Assembly: GCA_965223405.1 (NCBI GenBank)
Contig: CBDCWO010000006.1
Location: 6,014,001 to 6,078,000 of the forward strand
Length of the DNA stretch: 64,000 nucleotides
Source: CBDCWO01 sp965223405
GTDB taxonomy: Bacteria; Bacteroidota; Bacteroidia; Chitinophagales; Saprospiraceae
Direction: 5' to 3'
The translations under genes were made by a program, and so were the position numbers. The stretch's first letter is position 1. Every line of letters starts with the position of its first letter. The notes under the pieces were generated by a model. That model made no database searches, had not been told where the DNA came from, and worked only from the letters and a program-made list of their open reading frames with translations. This document shows positions 1 through 9,577 of the stretch, in pieces.

Positions 1-953
1 CGGGTGCCTGTTTTCATAGAGATAGAAGAGGAAAATGACACCGGATCGGGTCCCATAAAACGAAAAACCACTCCTTCTTGTTGATACTTGTATATCGGGG
101 TTTGGTAAACCGGATTTTCTAATTCAGAAACTTTAAAATAGGGAACTCCAAACCAGGGGGTTTGGGTGTTATGGAATCCCCAGGAAAATCCATAATCATC
201 TTCCAGATTAACACCGCGAATGGCATGAGGGGCCGTCTCTCCATCGATTAACCAGGTAATACCACCCTGATGGTACATCAGATCATCAAATGACAATTGC
301 TTGATGCCGGTAAATATTCCTGCTATAAATCCGGCTCCTGATATATCTGCCATCTGCATTTGGTAACCCCGGTATGGCGCCGGATTCAAGACATTCCTGA
401 CTGCATAAAACCGATAAGGTGTAACCTCCTCACGATAATCATATTTGTGCCAGTTGACCATAGTCGATAATCCCCCTTTGGTATCTGCGTGCATGCGGAT
501 CCGAATACTATCCTGAAAAGGCATTGGAAGATAGCAAGTATATGCAGGTTCTCCACCTCCAAAATTTGACCTCACCCATTCATTCGGCATGGCGACAAAT
601 CCCGCTGAGTTTATATGATAGGGTTCGAGTCCGAGTAAAGTGCCAAAAAAATTTGGCGCTGGCATGGAGACCTGAGGAAATTCTGCCCCATCAACCAAAA
701 TCTCAATGCGTTTACCTTCCGCTCTTAGCAGCCAGATACTGCGTACACAACCTGGACCTTTTGCATTTAAGATATCGTAAAAATCGCCAGGCATCATGGT
801 AGCGGAGCCGTTCTGTCTAAGGGTTTTGAACTCTGTGGGCAGCTGAATCAAAGGAACATTCGGATCCGAATAAACTTCTGATTGTCCGCTCTTGACGATA
901 CACGAAGCGACAGTAAACTGAACTAGTATAATCAACAAAAGAAACCTTATCAT
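1..953 (-). CDS. DUF2961 / GH172-family lipoprotein, partial (C-terminus beyond window)
   Basis: 317 codons are visible from an ATG at 951-953; the frame stays open to base 1, so the C-terminus lies outside the window. A signal peptide ends in the lipobox-like VASC (Cys18), suggesting a lipoprotein. The family signature is clear: a GPG-C-V-R-SIW segment near residues 67-74, the LVDG block near 87-90, the GGGEP...LPMPF block at 132-145, and the acidic VNLEDDYGFSWGF block at 248-260, which corresponds to the EDYFGGGWGF region of DUF2961 proteins. DUF2961 includes CAZy GH172, whose characterised bifidobacterial and related members act on alpha-fructofuranosides and difructose dianhydride I. The neighbouring gene is a GH32 fructan hydrolase, which makes a fructan substrate plausible; that link is inference. 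Family call is fairly sure, substrate is not. Confidence 0.82.
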   Translation of the reverse strand, partial: MIRFLLLIILVQFTVASCIVKSGQSEVYSDPNVPLIQLPTEFKTLRQNGSATMMPGDFYDILNAKGPGCVRSIWLLRAEGKRIEILVDGAEFPQVSMPAPNFFGTLLGLEPYHINSAGFVAMPNEWVRSNFGGGEPAYTCYLPMPFQDSIRIRMHADTKGGLSTMVNWHKYDYREEVTPYRFYAVRNVLNPAPYRGYQMQMADISGAGFIAGIFTGIKQLSFDDLMYHQGGITWLIDGETAPHAIRGVNLEDDYGFSWGFHNTQTPWFGVPYFKVSELENPVYQTPIYKYQQEGVVFRFMGPDPVSFSSSISMKTGT

Positions 954-1281
954 ATGTTGTTTATAATCTGCAATTTGCAAAATGGAATTTAAATATTATC
1001 CAGATTAGGTTGAAAATAATAAGCAAACGATTTGATAACCACTCTCAAGATCAGTTTAATTCATAGTTTATTATCATACTTTCCTAAAAATAACAGAGAA
1101 ACTAGCCACTTGAGATTGATGGTCAATTTTACTGCAAACATTTTTAGATTCATGTATTTTCAAAATCTTGTTCATGTAATAGGGACCAAAAATGAGAATT
1201 CATTATTATAACTGCATTATCTTCCTGGATTGAGCTAATATTGTCAGTCTCAAGTTATACAATTTGACTATTAATGACGGG
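954..1281. other. AT-rich intergenic region between the GH172 and GH32 genes
   Basis: No reading frame with coding character, hairpin or repeat was recognised. It holds the upstream region of the GH172-like gene and the downstream region of the GH32 gene. No convincing TTG/TAnnTTTG promoter pair was found. Confidence 0.5.
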
Positions 1282-2880
1282 CTAATGCTTCATACTCCAA
1301 ATACTTTGCAAATTATAGATCTTGAGGGATGGTATAAATGTTGAACCTCCATGGGAATAAAACTCTAGCTTTGAAAATGGCTCTCGGGGGTAAATCAGCT
1401 GTGAGAATGCCTCTCTGCCCTGATCAATGAACACTTCAAAAGTGCTGACATCCCAAAAGATATGCAAAGTAAGTTTTCCATCATTCGCTCTATAAGGCAT
1501 GCGGGATATCCGATTATAACTATTGCTCAGATGTCCTGGCAGGGTTCCTGATTTGGTTCGATCTCCAATACATTGCTGCTGCCAATCGTCATACTGGAAA
1601 AGATAATCTTCGCCAAAATCATTTTTCAGTCGGATTCCAAAAATGGCTCCCTTCGAAACCTCCACTGACAGGATGATCTCTAAAGGTTCGTGTGATCCAA
1701 TGTCATTTCTGACTTCTTCGCGCCCTTTGATCTTCATATCTTTCCGGATGATGGAATCTCTACGTAATTCCCGGTATTTGCGGATGGGCAATGACTTTAA
1801 AAAATAGGTGCCATCTACGTTTGTATGAAGTGATAATTCACGGATAAGGTTCATAGTTCCCGAGAACTTTGACGTTCTGGATAATATTTTATTGATCTGT
1901 GATGGCCAACCAAACCATGACTGAAACAGGATCCGGTCATCTGGCATGTTGGAATAGGTAATTCCTGCATAGAAGTCTGATCCCCAATCCAGCCAATGTT
2001 TTGTATCAGTGGTATCCTCAGGATGAAAATTATGCCCATCAAAATTGCCGATATGATAAGCAGTTCCATGGGTAGAATTTGGAACACCACCATTGGTACT
2101 CGTTATCAAAACCACCTTTTCTTCTCCGGTTTCTTCCACTTTCATTAGCGATAGATCAGGGCATTCCCAAGATGGGTAAGGTAGGGCTTTACTTTCAAAA
2201 GTCCATTCAAGCAGATCTTCAGATGAATAAAAGCGAATAAATCCAGTCCCTGCTGTAGCCATGACCCATTTGTTACTTTTATGATGCCAGAAGACTGAAG
2301 GATCTCGCTCGCTTTTTTGGGTACTCTCAAAAACATGGTTTGAGCCATAGGTCCAGGTTTTTCCGTTATCCAAAGAATAACCCACAGATATCTTCGTAGA
2401 ATGATCAGGTCTATAATCAGGATGATTGACCCCCAGCGCGGTAGTATAAAAAGCAAGAACCGGAATACGATTAGACTGAGCCAATCCACTAACATTATTA
2501 ACATCCACAATAGCACATCCGGAATAATAAGACAAATGAGCTTGTCTATAATCGGCCATTAGGACAGTGGGTAAATGTTGCCAATGCAACAGGTCAGTAC
2601 TTTTGGCATGATCCCAATTGGTCCCAAGGTACTTTCCCTCTTTATTCGAGAATCCCTGAAACATCAAATGCCATTCACCATCAAGGTAATACAAACCATT
2701 GGGGTCACTCAGCCATCCTGTATCACGGGAATAGTGGATTTGAGGCCGATAGGGATCCATATAGTGAGGATCAATATTCTGAATGTTATTTGGAACATTT
2801 GAAGGTTGAGAACACCAATGAAATACCACGGAGAGGAATACTAGTAATAAGGTGAATAAAATTACTCGCTTCATAATCAA
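1282..2880 (-). CDS. Glycoside hydrolase family 32 (levanase/inulinase/sucrase type), exported
   Basis: 532 aa. The N-terminus is a hydrophobic signal with a Cys at position 23 in a poor lipobox context (FHWC), so it may be a lipoprotein or simply secreted. All three GH32 catalytic motifs are present: WLSDPNG (nucleophile Asp59; the usual form is WMNDPNG), ERDP (Asp193, transition-state stabiliser) and WECPD (acid/base Glu239). A beta-propeller occupies roughly residues 45-370, followed by the C-terminal beta-sandwich containing FEVFIDQG near 475. GH32 enzymes cleave beta-fructofuranosidic bonds in sucrose, inulin or levan. No SusC/SusD genes are adjacent; the only carbohydrate neighbour is the GH172-like gene 0.3 kb downstream on the same strand. 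Exact substrate (levan, inulin or sucrose) cannot be read from sequence. Confidence 0.92.
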   Translation of the reverse strand: MIMKRVILFTLLLVFLSVVFHWCSQPSNVPNNIQNIDPHYMDPYRPQIHYSRDTGWLSDPNGLYYLDGEWHLMFQGFSNKEGKYLGTNWDHAKSTDLLHWQHLPTVLMADYRQAHLSYYSGCAIVDVNNVSGLAQSNRIPVLAFYTTALGVNHPDYRPDHSTKISVGYSLDNGKTWTYGSNHVFESTQKSERDPSVFWHHKSNKWVMATAGTGFIRFYSSEDLLEWTFESKALPYPSWECPDLSLMKVEETGEEKVVLITSTNGGVPNSTHGTAYHIGNFDGHNFHPEDTTDTKHWLDWGSDFYAGITYSNMPDDRILFQSWFGWPSQINKILSRTSKFSGTMNLIRELSLHTNVDGTYFLKSLPIRKYRELRRDSIIRKDMKIKGREEVRNDIGSHEPLEIILSVEVSKGAIFGIRLKNDFGEDYLFQYDDWQQQCIGDRTKSGTLPGHLSNSYNRISRMPYRANDGKLTLHIFWDVSTFEVFIDQGREAFSQLIYPREPFSKLEFYSHGGSTFIPSLKIYNLQSIWSMKH

Positions 2881-3050
2881 TTTATAACTGTTTCGGAAAG
2901 AGAAGCATCTTCATGTAATAAAGAGTAGATTGTCAAAATTGAACTAACTTATCAATTTCTAAATTGACACAACATCTATCTCTTCCAAAATTATCCACAT
3001 GCAGTATAGCTCAAACAAAACAGTGTAAGTCATAATTTTTTGAAAAGTTT

Positions 3051-3734
3051 TCATACAAAATCAGGTTGATTAATTGCTTTCAGCACGCTATCCACGTCCA
3101 AATAATTAGCAAACACTGACTTTGTTCCCAGGGACTGTAGGACTCCATTCCCCTCAACATCAATTCCGATAAATCCGATCCCCAGATTACTGGTAGTTTT
3201 AAAATCCCATACTCCATCGCCGAAGTAAATAATTTGATCGGCTTGGGAACCGGTTTGAAGATCTATCCGATGGATAACATCCAGGGTAATTTCTTCTCGC
3301 GATCGAAAGTAATCGCTATGAGAAAATGCCACATCCTTCCAAGATATGCCAATTGCTTCTAATTTGAGCTTTGCAGAATCCCCCCAGGAACCTGTCGCTA
3401 TACCAAGCCGATATTGATTTTGATTCAACAAATGATAAAAGAAATCTTTCGCACCGGACACTTCTCTGAATTGATCCTTTTCACGAGCAATAGATAATTG
3501 GTGGAGGAAGTTGGCAAGCATCCTTCTAAATTCTTCTTTTTGAGGAGTTCTGCCGAATTCTGTTGCAAAGATTTCTTCCATAATTCCCCAATCAGTGACA
3601 TGCTTGATATCAGCCCAGTCATAATGACTAATATCGTAGCCAAATGTTTTTTCAAATGCGATATTAAAGCAATTCGCATCAATATGGCTAGTGTGGGCTA
3701 GAGTGCCGTCAATATCAAAAATTACATACTTCAT
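3051..3734 (-). CDS. HAD-superfamily hydrolase (phosphoglycolate phosphatase-like)
   Basis: 227 aa, cytoplasmic, no signal peptide. Motif I is FDIDGTLAHT with nucleophile Asp7 and acid/base Asp9; a helical cap domain fills about residues 15-95; motif II is the ATGS segment near 115; motif III/IV contains YFGDGVWD near 185. This layout is subclass I HAD, the group holding phosphoglycolate phosphatase and beta-phosphoglucomutase. The substrate cannot be decided. The gene stands alone, 170 bp downstream of the GH32 start on the same strand. Confidence 0.85.
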   Translation of the reverse strand: MKYVIFDIDGTLAHTSHIDANCFNIAFEKTFGYDISHYDWADIKHVTDWGIMEEIFATEFGRTPQKEEFRRMLANFLHQLSIAREKDQFREVSGAKDFFYHLLNQNQYRLGIATGSWGDSAKLKLEAIGISWKDVAFSHSDYFRSREEITLDVIHRIDLQTGSQADQIIYFGDGVWDFKTTSNLGIGFIGIDVEGNGVLQSLGTKSVFANYLDVDSVLKAINQPDFV

Positions 3735-4386
3735 ACCGCAAGATACGACGATTCAATTCGAATTCTCAATACCGGAATACTATGGTCCAATTAAGCCAAT
3801 AGAATCTACTAAAAATGAAGTTGAGAAGAATTTATCAATGGTTGATCTGATCAGACCACATCTTCAAGGTATCGGTTTCAGCTTTAATGATAAATAGATA
3901 GCTGGAAACCTTAGTCAATGTCCTTTGGTCGAAAGTGCCGGATTTTCGATTCCCGTTTTCATACCATATGCATTCGACTTCCCGGTCACTAAAATAATTG
4001 CCACTTAAAAAATGGTACTTAAGACAATATTTTTACACTATCATTATTTGTTCTTGACCTATTTTACGGACTCTATCTCCGGGCTTAAATTTTCTTATCT
4101 GCATTTTAGATAATTTTAATTATTGAAGATAACAGATCTTGAAAATGGAAGCCGAGACCAATTTAGCCACGGCTTCCTTATTTTAACTTATCGATGTCGT
4201 TAAATCCATCTTGATCATTTTTGAATTTCAATGAATCCAAACTGCCTTTGATTTGCAATAGTTTTGGCATCATTTAGTCATCGACATCAAGCGGACCCCG
4301 ACATTCATTATACGGATCCATACGGTTGCAAAATTTAATGTGGTATGAATTCGTATAAAAATTTAAAACCAATCCGTAATTAACTA
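3735..4386. other. Intergenic region between HAD hydrolase and Hsp20
   Basis: About 650 bp without a credible gene. A 68-codon frame on the plus strand (3691-3897) overlaps the HAD start and has no recognisable features. The region contains the hairpin at 4147-4177, listed separately. Otherwise nothing was recognised. Confidence 0.5.
4147..4177. terminator. Stem-loop with 8-bp perfect stem (possible bidirectional terminator)
   Basis: GGAAGCCG (4147-4154) pairs exactly with CGGCTTCC (4170-4177) around a 15-nt loop. It is followed on the plus strand by TTATTTT. It lies about 210 nt downstream of the minus-strand hsp20 stop, so it could end that transcript, although the run of T on that side is weak. 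Confidence 0.4.
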
Positions 4387-4836
4387 TTAATTAATAGCGA
4401 TCTTTCGGGGAGGTAATACTTTCGCTTCTTCCTTTTTGGGAATCACAACACGTAGAATTCCATTCTCGTATTTTGCCTTAATCTTTGAATCATCAATAAC
4501 CGATTTTGGCAATTGAAAAGAACGCTTAAAAGATTGATAACTAAACTCTCTACGCGTGTAACGATCCCCTTCCTTAAGCTCATCAAATACTTCTTTTAAT
4601 GAGGAGACGGTAAGTGTCTCGTTGTCTAATTCAATATGAAAATCTTTTCTACTCATCCCAGGTGCAGCCATTTCTACAGTAAAATTATCGTTGCTTTCGA
4701 TGATATTTACTGAAGGCAAGGTGGTATTGGTAGTAGAATTGTTCCGAAATCCCCAATCAAATAAATCTCTGGTAAAAAAATCGTCAAATTGTGGGGAAAA
4801 TGTTGGATTTAGCAAATTACTTTTAATCAGTGTCAT
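4387..4836 (-). CDS. Small heat-shock protein, Hsp20/alpha-crystallin family
   Basis: 149 aa, the usual length for bacterial Hsp20. The alpha-crystallin domain spans about residues 40-140, with AAPGMSRKDF, the REFSYQSFKRSFQLP strand block, and the YENGILRVVIPKK signature near 122-134. A C-terminal I-x-I motif (IAI) is the oligomer-docking element. Hsp20 proteins are ATP-independent holdases binding unfolding proteins in the cytoplasm. The gene is monocistronic. No CIRCE-like inverted repeat was seen upstream. Confidence 0.93.
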   Translation of the reverse strand: MTLIKSNLLNPTFSPQFDDFFTRDLFDWGFRNNSTTNTTLPSVNIIESNDNFTVEMAAPGMSRKDFHIELDNETLTVSSLKEVFDELKEGDRYTRREFSYQSFKRSFQLPKSVIDDSKIKAKYENGILRVVIPKKEEAKVLPPRKIAIN

Positions 4837-5149
4837 AATACCAAATTTTAAAGGTTAAACAATTGATTTAAAATTTAAAAAAATCGAAAAACGATTAATA
4901 AATGGTTTCAGTTAAACCGATAGCGCTATAGCACAATTGGTTATTCACAAAGTAAATGCCAACCCTAAAAAACTGAAATTTTGTCAATTTACAATGGCAG
5001 AATTTAGGAAAAATAAGTCAAAATGTAATTTTTCAAACTGACCTTATTGACATTTTGACATCCTTAAAGTATGCAATAGTGCCATGTTATAAAAGCATCA
5101 CCTGCCGTTTGCAACTAGCTTACTTGGATTATACGGTTTAATGGTGGCC
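4837..5149. other. Intergenic region upstream of hsp20
   Basis: About 310 bp of AT-rich sequence holding the presumed hsp20 promoter and the downstream end of the serine hydrolase gene. No clear promoter boxes, repeats or RNA structure were recognised. Confidence 0.4.
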
Positions 5150-6283
5150 TCAATCCATAAATTCATATGCTTTTTCTCTTACCAGGTTATAAATAGAACC
5201 CCCGGGATGGACTACTCCGGAATGTGAATTCGTAAATATCAGAAATCCTGTTTTACTTTTGGGATGTATGGCCAAGGTCGTTGCTGTTCCCAGAATTAGT
5301 CCTCCGGTGTGTCCATACCAATCATCCAAATAAGCATCCCATATCAAGCATTTACCGGAGGCAGGGTTTTGAATTTCAAGTATTTTGTCAATTGAAGTTT
5401 CGCTCAACATTCGATGATTCAGAAATAAGCCTTTAGCAAGATAGCAAGTTGCAAATACGCTTAGGTCTTGCAAAGTTGATTTAGCTCCACTGGCTGCATA
5501 AACCCGGATATCAAAATAATGACTTCCGCGGTTCTGTTTATCATACATGGTGGCAATTTTATCCCATTTCAGATCGGAATAGTTGTAGCTGGTATTTGAC
5601 ATTCCCAGAGGATCGAAAATATGGGTTTTGCAATAATCTCTGAAATGAAGCGAACTTATTTGCTCCACTACATAGGCCGCCACACAAGTGCCAATATTGG
5701 AATAAAATTCATAGGTTCCGGGTTCTATTAGTTTCCACAATGCGGCATCATAATTTGCTCCGGATGGGATTAAATATTCAGGGACCCATTGGCTCGGAGT
5801 TGGGCCTTGGTCAGGATCAAACTGGTCCCACATCCCATTGAATGCATCGTAACTTTGAGGCCAGGATAATCCGGCGGTGTGAGTCAGCAACATTCTGGTG
5901 CTAATTGGGATATCCGGGAATTGAGGATGTCGGAAATTTTCAGGAAGGTAACTACTTATATCTTCATCCAAGTCCAAAACACCCTGCTCTTCCAACTGCA
6001 TAACAGCGGTTACTACAAATAATTTTGAAATGGATCCAAGGTGATAGATGGTCCCTTCATCCACCTCAATGGCCCGTTCTTTGTCAGCCAAGCCATAAGT
6101 TTTAAGCCATATGATCTTTCCCTCTTTAAAAATACAAGCGGATAAAGACGGTAAATCATGTTGGGAGATTAGGGCCTGCAATTCGAGGTCCAAGTCTTTT
6201 GAAACCACATCCGAATTACAACTTGTCAACACAACTGAAAACATGGCTCCAATTAAGTAATATACCCGGAGTTTAAAATTCAT
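5150..6283 (-). CDS. Serine hydrolase lipoprotein, class C beta-lactamase / penicillin-binding fold
   Basis: 377 aa from the ATG at 6281-6283; a TTG two codons earlier is a less likely start. The signal peptide ends in a lipobox (VVLTSC, Cys22), so it is a lipoprotein. Catalytic motifs of the beta-lactamase class C/esterase VIII group: SISK (Ser84, Lys87), YSN (Tyr194-Asn196) and HTGG near residue 320. Such proteins act as D-Ala-D-Ala peptidases, esterases or amidases; the sequence does not say which. The start overlaps the end of the upstream beta-barrel gene by 11 bp, so the two are co-transcribed. A paralogue lies at 13924-15060. Confidence 0.88.
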   Translation of the reverse strand: MNFKLRVYYLIGAMFSVVLTSCNSDVVSKDLDLELQALISQHDLPSLSACIFKEGKIIWLKTYGLADKERAIEVDEGTIYHLGSISKLFVVTAVMQLEEQGVLDLDEDISSYLPENFRHPQFPDIPISTRMLLTHTAGLSWPQSYDAFNGMWDQFDPDQGPTPSQWVPEYLIPSGANYDAALWKLIEPGTYEFYSNIGTCVAAYVVEQISSLHFRDYCKTHIFDPLGMSNTSYNYSDLKWDKIATMYDKQNRGSHYFDIRVYAASGAKSTLQDLSVFATCYLAKGLFLNHRMLSETSIDKILEIQNPASGKCLIWDAYLDDWYGHTGGLILGTATTLAIHPKSKTGFLIFTNSHSGVVHPGGSIYNLVREKAYEFMD

Positions 6284-7013
6284 ATCCAACAGATAAGTTT
6301 AGTCCTGTGACCTTGGTTTTGTGCGTTTCAAAATACAATTTTGGCTGGTTTTCGGGTTCCTCTAAGATATCAGTCAAACCAAGAAAGAATCGCAAATCAA
6401 GTAGAATGATTTCATTTTTGATATTAAAAAGATAATCCATTCCGACCAATACCCCACCCGCAATATCCTTGACCGAATTTAGAGGAATCCTATTTGGGGT
6501 TTTTTGTTGGACTCCTACCATTTTTCGGGTACTCAACTGGTATGCTCCATAAGCCCCCATATAAACATGGGCCTGGGTGTGTTCCTTGTTAATAAAGCGA
6601 TATTGCAACGAAACCGGTATGTCGAGATAATTGATTTTTATCTTGTAGATAATTTTTTCAAAATCAGATTGGCTAAAATCAACACCACGTTGAGTAAAGT
6701 TGATCTCAGGTCGAAAGCTAAATTTCTCCGTCATTTGAAGATGGTAGTAAACACTGACATATGGAGATAGTAATGGTTTCTGGGGCTTGGCTTGCACCAA
6801 TTCAATATCATAACCTACATATGGCCGAAGATCAACATCATAATCTTTATAAGGGATTGGAGGACCTGCCGGATAGTATAAACCTGATGCGGTAATTCCA
6901 ATTTTGAGACCTATTTGACCATGTACGGCCTTCTGAATTACACCAAGAAAGAATAAAATCAATAGGATTTTATTTTGATTTAAGGAAAGATTAATCCTGA
7001 CCTGATGTTTCAT
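6273..7013 (-). CDS. Outer-membrane beta-barrel protein (PorT-like type)
   Basis: 246 aa with a long n-region and signal peptide ending near VHGQ. The mature part has alternating hydrophobic/polar strands: SPYVSVYYHLQ, FSFRPEINFTQRG, LDIPVSLQYRF, HVYMGAYGAYQL, IILLDLRFFLGL, and a C-terminus ending in YEF, as expected for an 8-10-stranded barrel. No functional assignment is possible. It is the first gene of a two-gene unit with the serine hydrolase at 5150-6283. Confidence 0.75.
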   Translation of the reverse strand: MKHQVRINLSLNQNKILLILFFLGVIQKAVHGQIGLKIGITASGLYYPAGPPIPYKDYDVDLRPYVGYDIELVQAKPQKPLLSPYVSVYYHLQMTEKFSFRPEINFTQRGVDFSQSDFEKIIYKIKINYLDIPVSLQYRFINKEHTQAHVYMGAYGAYQLSTRKMVGVQQKTPNRIPLNSVKDIAGGVLVGMDYLFNIKNEIILLDLRFFLGLTDILEEPENQPKLYFETHKTKVTGLNLSVGYEF

Positions 7014-7213
7014 GCGTCAGCAATTACGGGTCCGATAATATATCGTCCCGATTCCAGATGGATCTTTGTCAATAATTAATGTTAAACCTCAAAGTGAATG
7101 GGAATCGGAACCCTAATTTCCGAATGCTATCAGGAACAATAAAGTTCCGCCTTGACTTAGAAATGTTTCAATTTTGGTTTTAGAGACTCTCTGAATCTGT
7201 TAGCCAGGATCAT

Positions 7214-7429
7214 TTACCACTGATAAGCATTTACACCTCCTGAATTATCATTCGTAGTATCGAACAAAAAATCTAAATATTCATAGAAGTTATCTACCTG
7301 GTTATTCCCTTCCGTTGCTCCATCAATACACCAATCATACAACCCGTATGAATTGGGTTCCATGGATCGATCATTAGGATGAAACCAACTGCTGTGACTC
7401 CAAAATGATCTATTTGTTTGCCAAAAAAA
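7214..7429 (-). pseudogene. Detached C-terminal part of the clostripain-family gene (frameshifted)
   Basis: Past the early stop of the peptidase gene, the next frame continues for about 65 codons to a TAA at 7214-7216. The translation has strong protein character and resembles the C-terminus of C11 peptidases (WSHSSWFHPND, YGLYDWCIDGATEGNN, then an acidic FYEYLDFLFD stretch). The switch lies in a run of seven A on the plus strand (7423-7429; T7 in the gene). Removing one base joins the frames as KVFWQTNRSFW. The fragment has no start of its own. It is either a sequencing/assembly slip, a real mutation, or slippage during expression. Confidence 0.75.
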
Positions 7430-8633
7430 CTTTACTACCTATCGGAATTATTTGATATACACCACTGCTCCCATCCACAAAATCTTTTGTTTCAGGAAGA
7501 AATCCCTGACCGTAATACGATCCAATAACCAGCTGATCAATGAGATGACATACTTCTTTGGCATTGTCTCTGGTTTGATAATTCAATTCAGAATGAGCCG
7601 AAATTTGATACCAAAAATGATAGGCATCGAGATAGGGAAATGTCAACTGAGCGATTTCTAGATTATCGCTAGTATTGTGATAATATCCAAGCGTAGCTTT
7701 GATGATCTTCAATATCGCTTCTTTGTTCTCTTTAGCCAAACAGATTGATGCCTCATCAATTCTTTTCTTCACGATTTCGATTTTGGTATTATCAAATAAT
7801 CCCCAGGAAGCCCAGCTCTGATTGTCGAAAATTTCTTCAAAAATCAGATTGGCAAACTCTTTTGGTGTCATAATTTCAGGATTTAATTTGAACTCGCTAC
7901 CACTACCAAAATAGTTTGATTCAGATTCCCTTTCATAATCATCGGATTTTGATAATCGCTTTAAAATGTGATCGTAAGCCCAGGCGCCGGAAAGTGGAGC
8001 TGAAGCGATGATAAAATCAGCAGAGAATGATTTATCCCGACGGCGCCATTGATACAAGTTTTCCAAACCAGCCATTGAGCAAACATCCAGACCCAAAATA
8101 TCGACGGATTCGTCTTTAGTTAAGATCTTAGATATTTCAGCTGGATACAATCTATCCATTGGACCCTGTTCTGCATCAGGACACATGCCCACACCATTAC
8201 CGTGTGATCTTAATACCAGCATGTAATAATTGGCCGGATAGTACTTCTTACAATATTGAATAAATTTCCTGAGGGTCGTTGCATCACCCATATTTGCTTC
8301 AAAAGTACTACCAGGATTTATTTCTGAAAATAATTCTTTACCGCTTAAGCTTAGATATGAGTGGTGTTCAATTTTAAATAATCTGGAATCTGTGAAATTT
8401 CCCTCCAGAGTTAAAGAGTCATTTGAATATCCATTAATTCTATCTATCAGGGTAATCAGGTTGTAATCACTTGATAGTTTACCGTCTTTCATTTCGGAGA
8501 AATCACTTAAGAGATCCGTTTCCGAAGAATTAGAGCCGGCTGCATAATACATGATGGTCCAATTTTTTTGATCCGGTGGATTAATGGCCTGCAATAATTG
8601 AAGTGAAAGCAGTAATAGAAGAGTGAAATTCAT
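7410..8633 (-). CDS. Clostripain-like cysteine peptidase (family C11), C-terminus frameshifted
   Basis: 407 aa in the intact frame. The N-terminus is a short signal peptide (LLLLLSLQLLQA). The family C11 fold is recognisable from WTIMYYAAGSN at 25-35 and the catalytic dyad: His144 in RSHGNG and Cys185 in LGLDVCSMAG. C11 peptidases cleave after Arg or Lys and are usually secreted and self-processed. The catalytic domain is complete, but the frame ends early at TAG (7410-7412) inside what should be the C-terminal domain; about 65 further residues are encoded in the next frame down to 7214. Deleting one T from the T7 run gives a 472-aa product. The gene stands alone. Confidence 0.88.
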   Translation of the reverse strand: MNFTLLLLLSLQLLQAINPPDQKNWTIMYYAAGSNSSETDLLSDFSEMKDGKLSSDYNLITLIDRINGYSNDSLTLEGNFTDSRLFKIEHHSYLSLSGKELFSEINPGSTFEANMGDATTLRKFIQYCKKYYPANYYMLVLRSHGNGVGMCPDAEQGPMDRLYPAEISKILTKDESVDILGLDVCSMAGLENLYQWRRRDKSFSADFIIASAPLSGAWAYDHILKRLSKSDDYERESESNYFGSGSEFKLNPEIMTPKEFANLIFEEIFDNQSWASWGLFDNTKIEIVKKRIDEASICLAKENKEAILKIIKATLGYYHNTSDNLEIAQLTFPYLDAYHFWYQISAHSELNYQTRDNAKEVCHLIDQLVIGSYYGQGFLPETKDFVDGSSGVYQIIPIGSKVFLANK

Positions 8634-9072
8634 GAAGATAAATTTAAGTGCATTATTTGGAAAACATGAAGTAGATGCAGCTTATAGACAATTTGGTGTT
8701 CGGCCTTCAAAAATCTACCGGTCGAATTGTTACGCCTGATTGTCTGGTGACAATGGGACTAATAAAAACAGATCCTATTTCTACTTATTTTCACTTTTGT
8801 ATTTACGGCTTTCCGATACTTTAAAAATCTTTGATCAATTATTTGAAGGTTTATTGATATACAAGCTATCCCGTTTATAACCAAATTTCTGTTGAGTTTA
8901 CTAAACTAGTATTTAAATAGACTCAAAATTACGACGGTGGAAATTAGCATGAAAGAGATAGTGCATTTAGTAATATGCTATAAGAATTGATTCAAGTCGG
9001 TATTGGTATTTAGGTCATAAAGATTATGCCATTTTCATATTTGGTTCGGTGGATGTCGTCTATTCGTTCCGG

Positions 9073-9112
9073 GTTACTTTTCTCTCCTTACTTTTTCTGA
9101 TGAAAAAGTAAC
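9073..9112. repeat. Hairpin GTTACTTTT...AAAAGTAAC
   Basis: GTTACTTTT (9073-9081) and AAAAGTAAC (9104-9112) form a perfect 9-bp stem around a pyrimidine-rich 22-nt loop. No gene ends directly beside it, so it is more likely part of an intergenic repeat than a terminator. Confidence 0.45.
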
Positions 9113-9577
9113 AACACCTATCCACCGACTGGTGGAAATCTTCTTCTCATAAGGCAGCACTCGCTGCTTCGATCTAACTAATTGTAGCTTCACAAAAGGG
9201 TTTTAACATATCGTCCCGGGATGGAAGTCAAAAAAGTGGCTGGAATAAATGGAACAGTTTGGAGTTATTATCCTTCACAAAGTAATGCGGTCACATTTGA
9301 ATAATTAAAGAGTCTAAAGGAAGCATTCCATTTATAAAGGCCACTTCTTCATTTTCTTTATATTTCCGGTTTAGGTATAGATCGTTTATGTTGGATTGGG
9401 AATCTATGCTTTTTTGACTTCTTTAACGCTGTCGTATGAAAATCCCGAGATTCTTGTATCCTCGAATCTCTAGGATACGGAATAATTGGTTGCCGTCAAA
9501 TCGCTAAGTGATTTGCTTCTAACTTTTAATCGTATGTCGATACTTGAAAGTTTTGGATTGTGCCATATAGATTGAAG

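Noticed and set aside
524..802. 92-codon plus-strand frame
   Set aside because: It is antisense to the DUF2961/GH172 gene, which has strong family motifs.
3691..3897. 68-codon plus-strand frame next to the HAD gene
   Set aside because: It overlaps the HAD start codon region in antisense and has no domain or signal.
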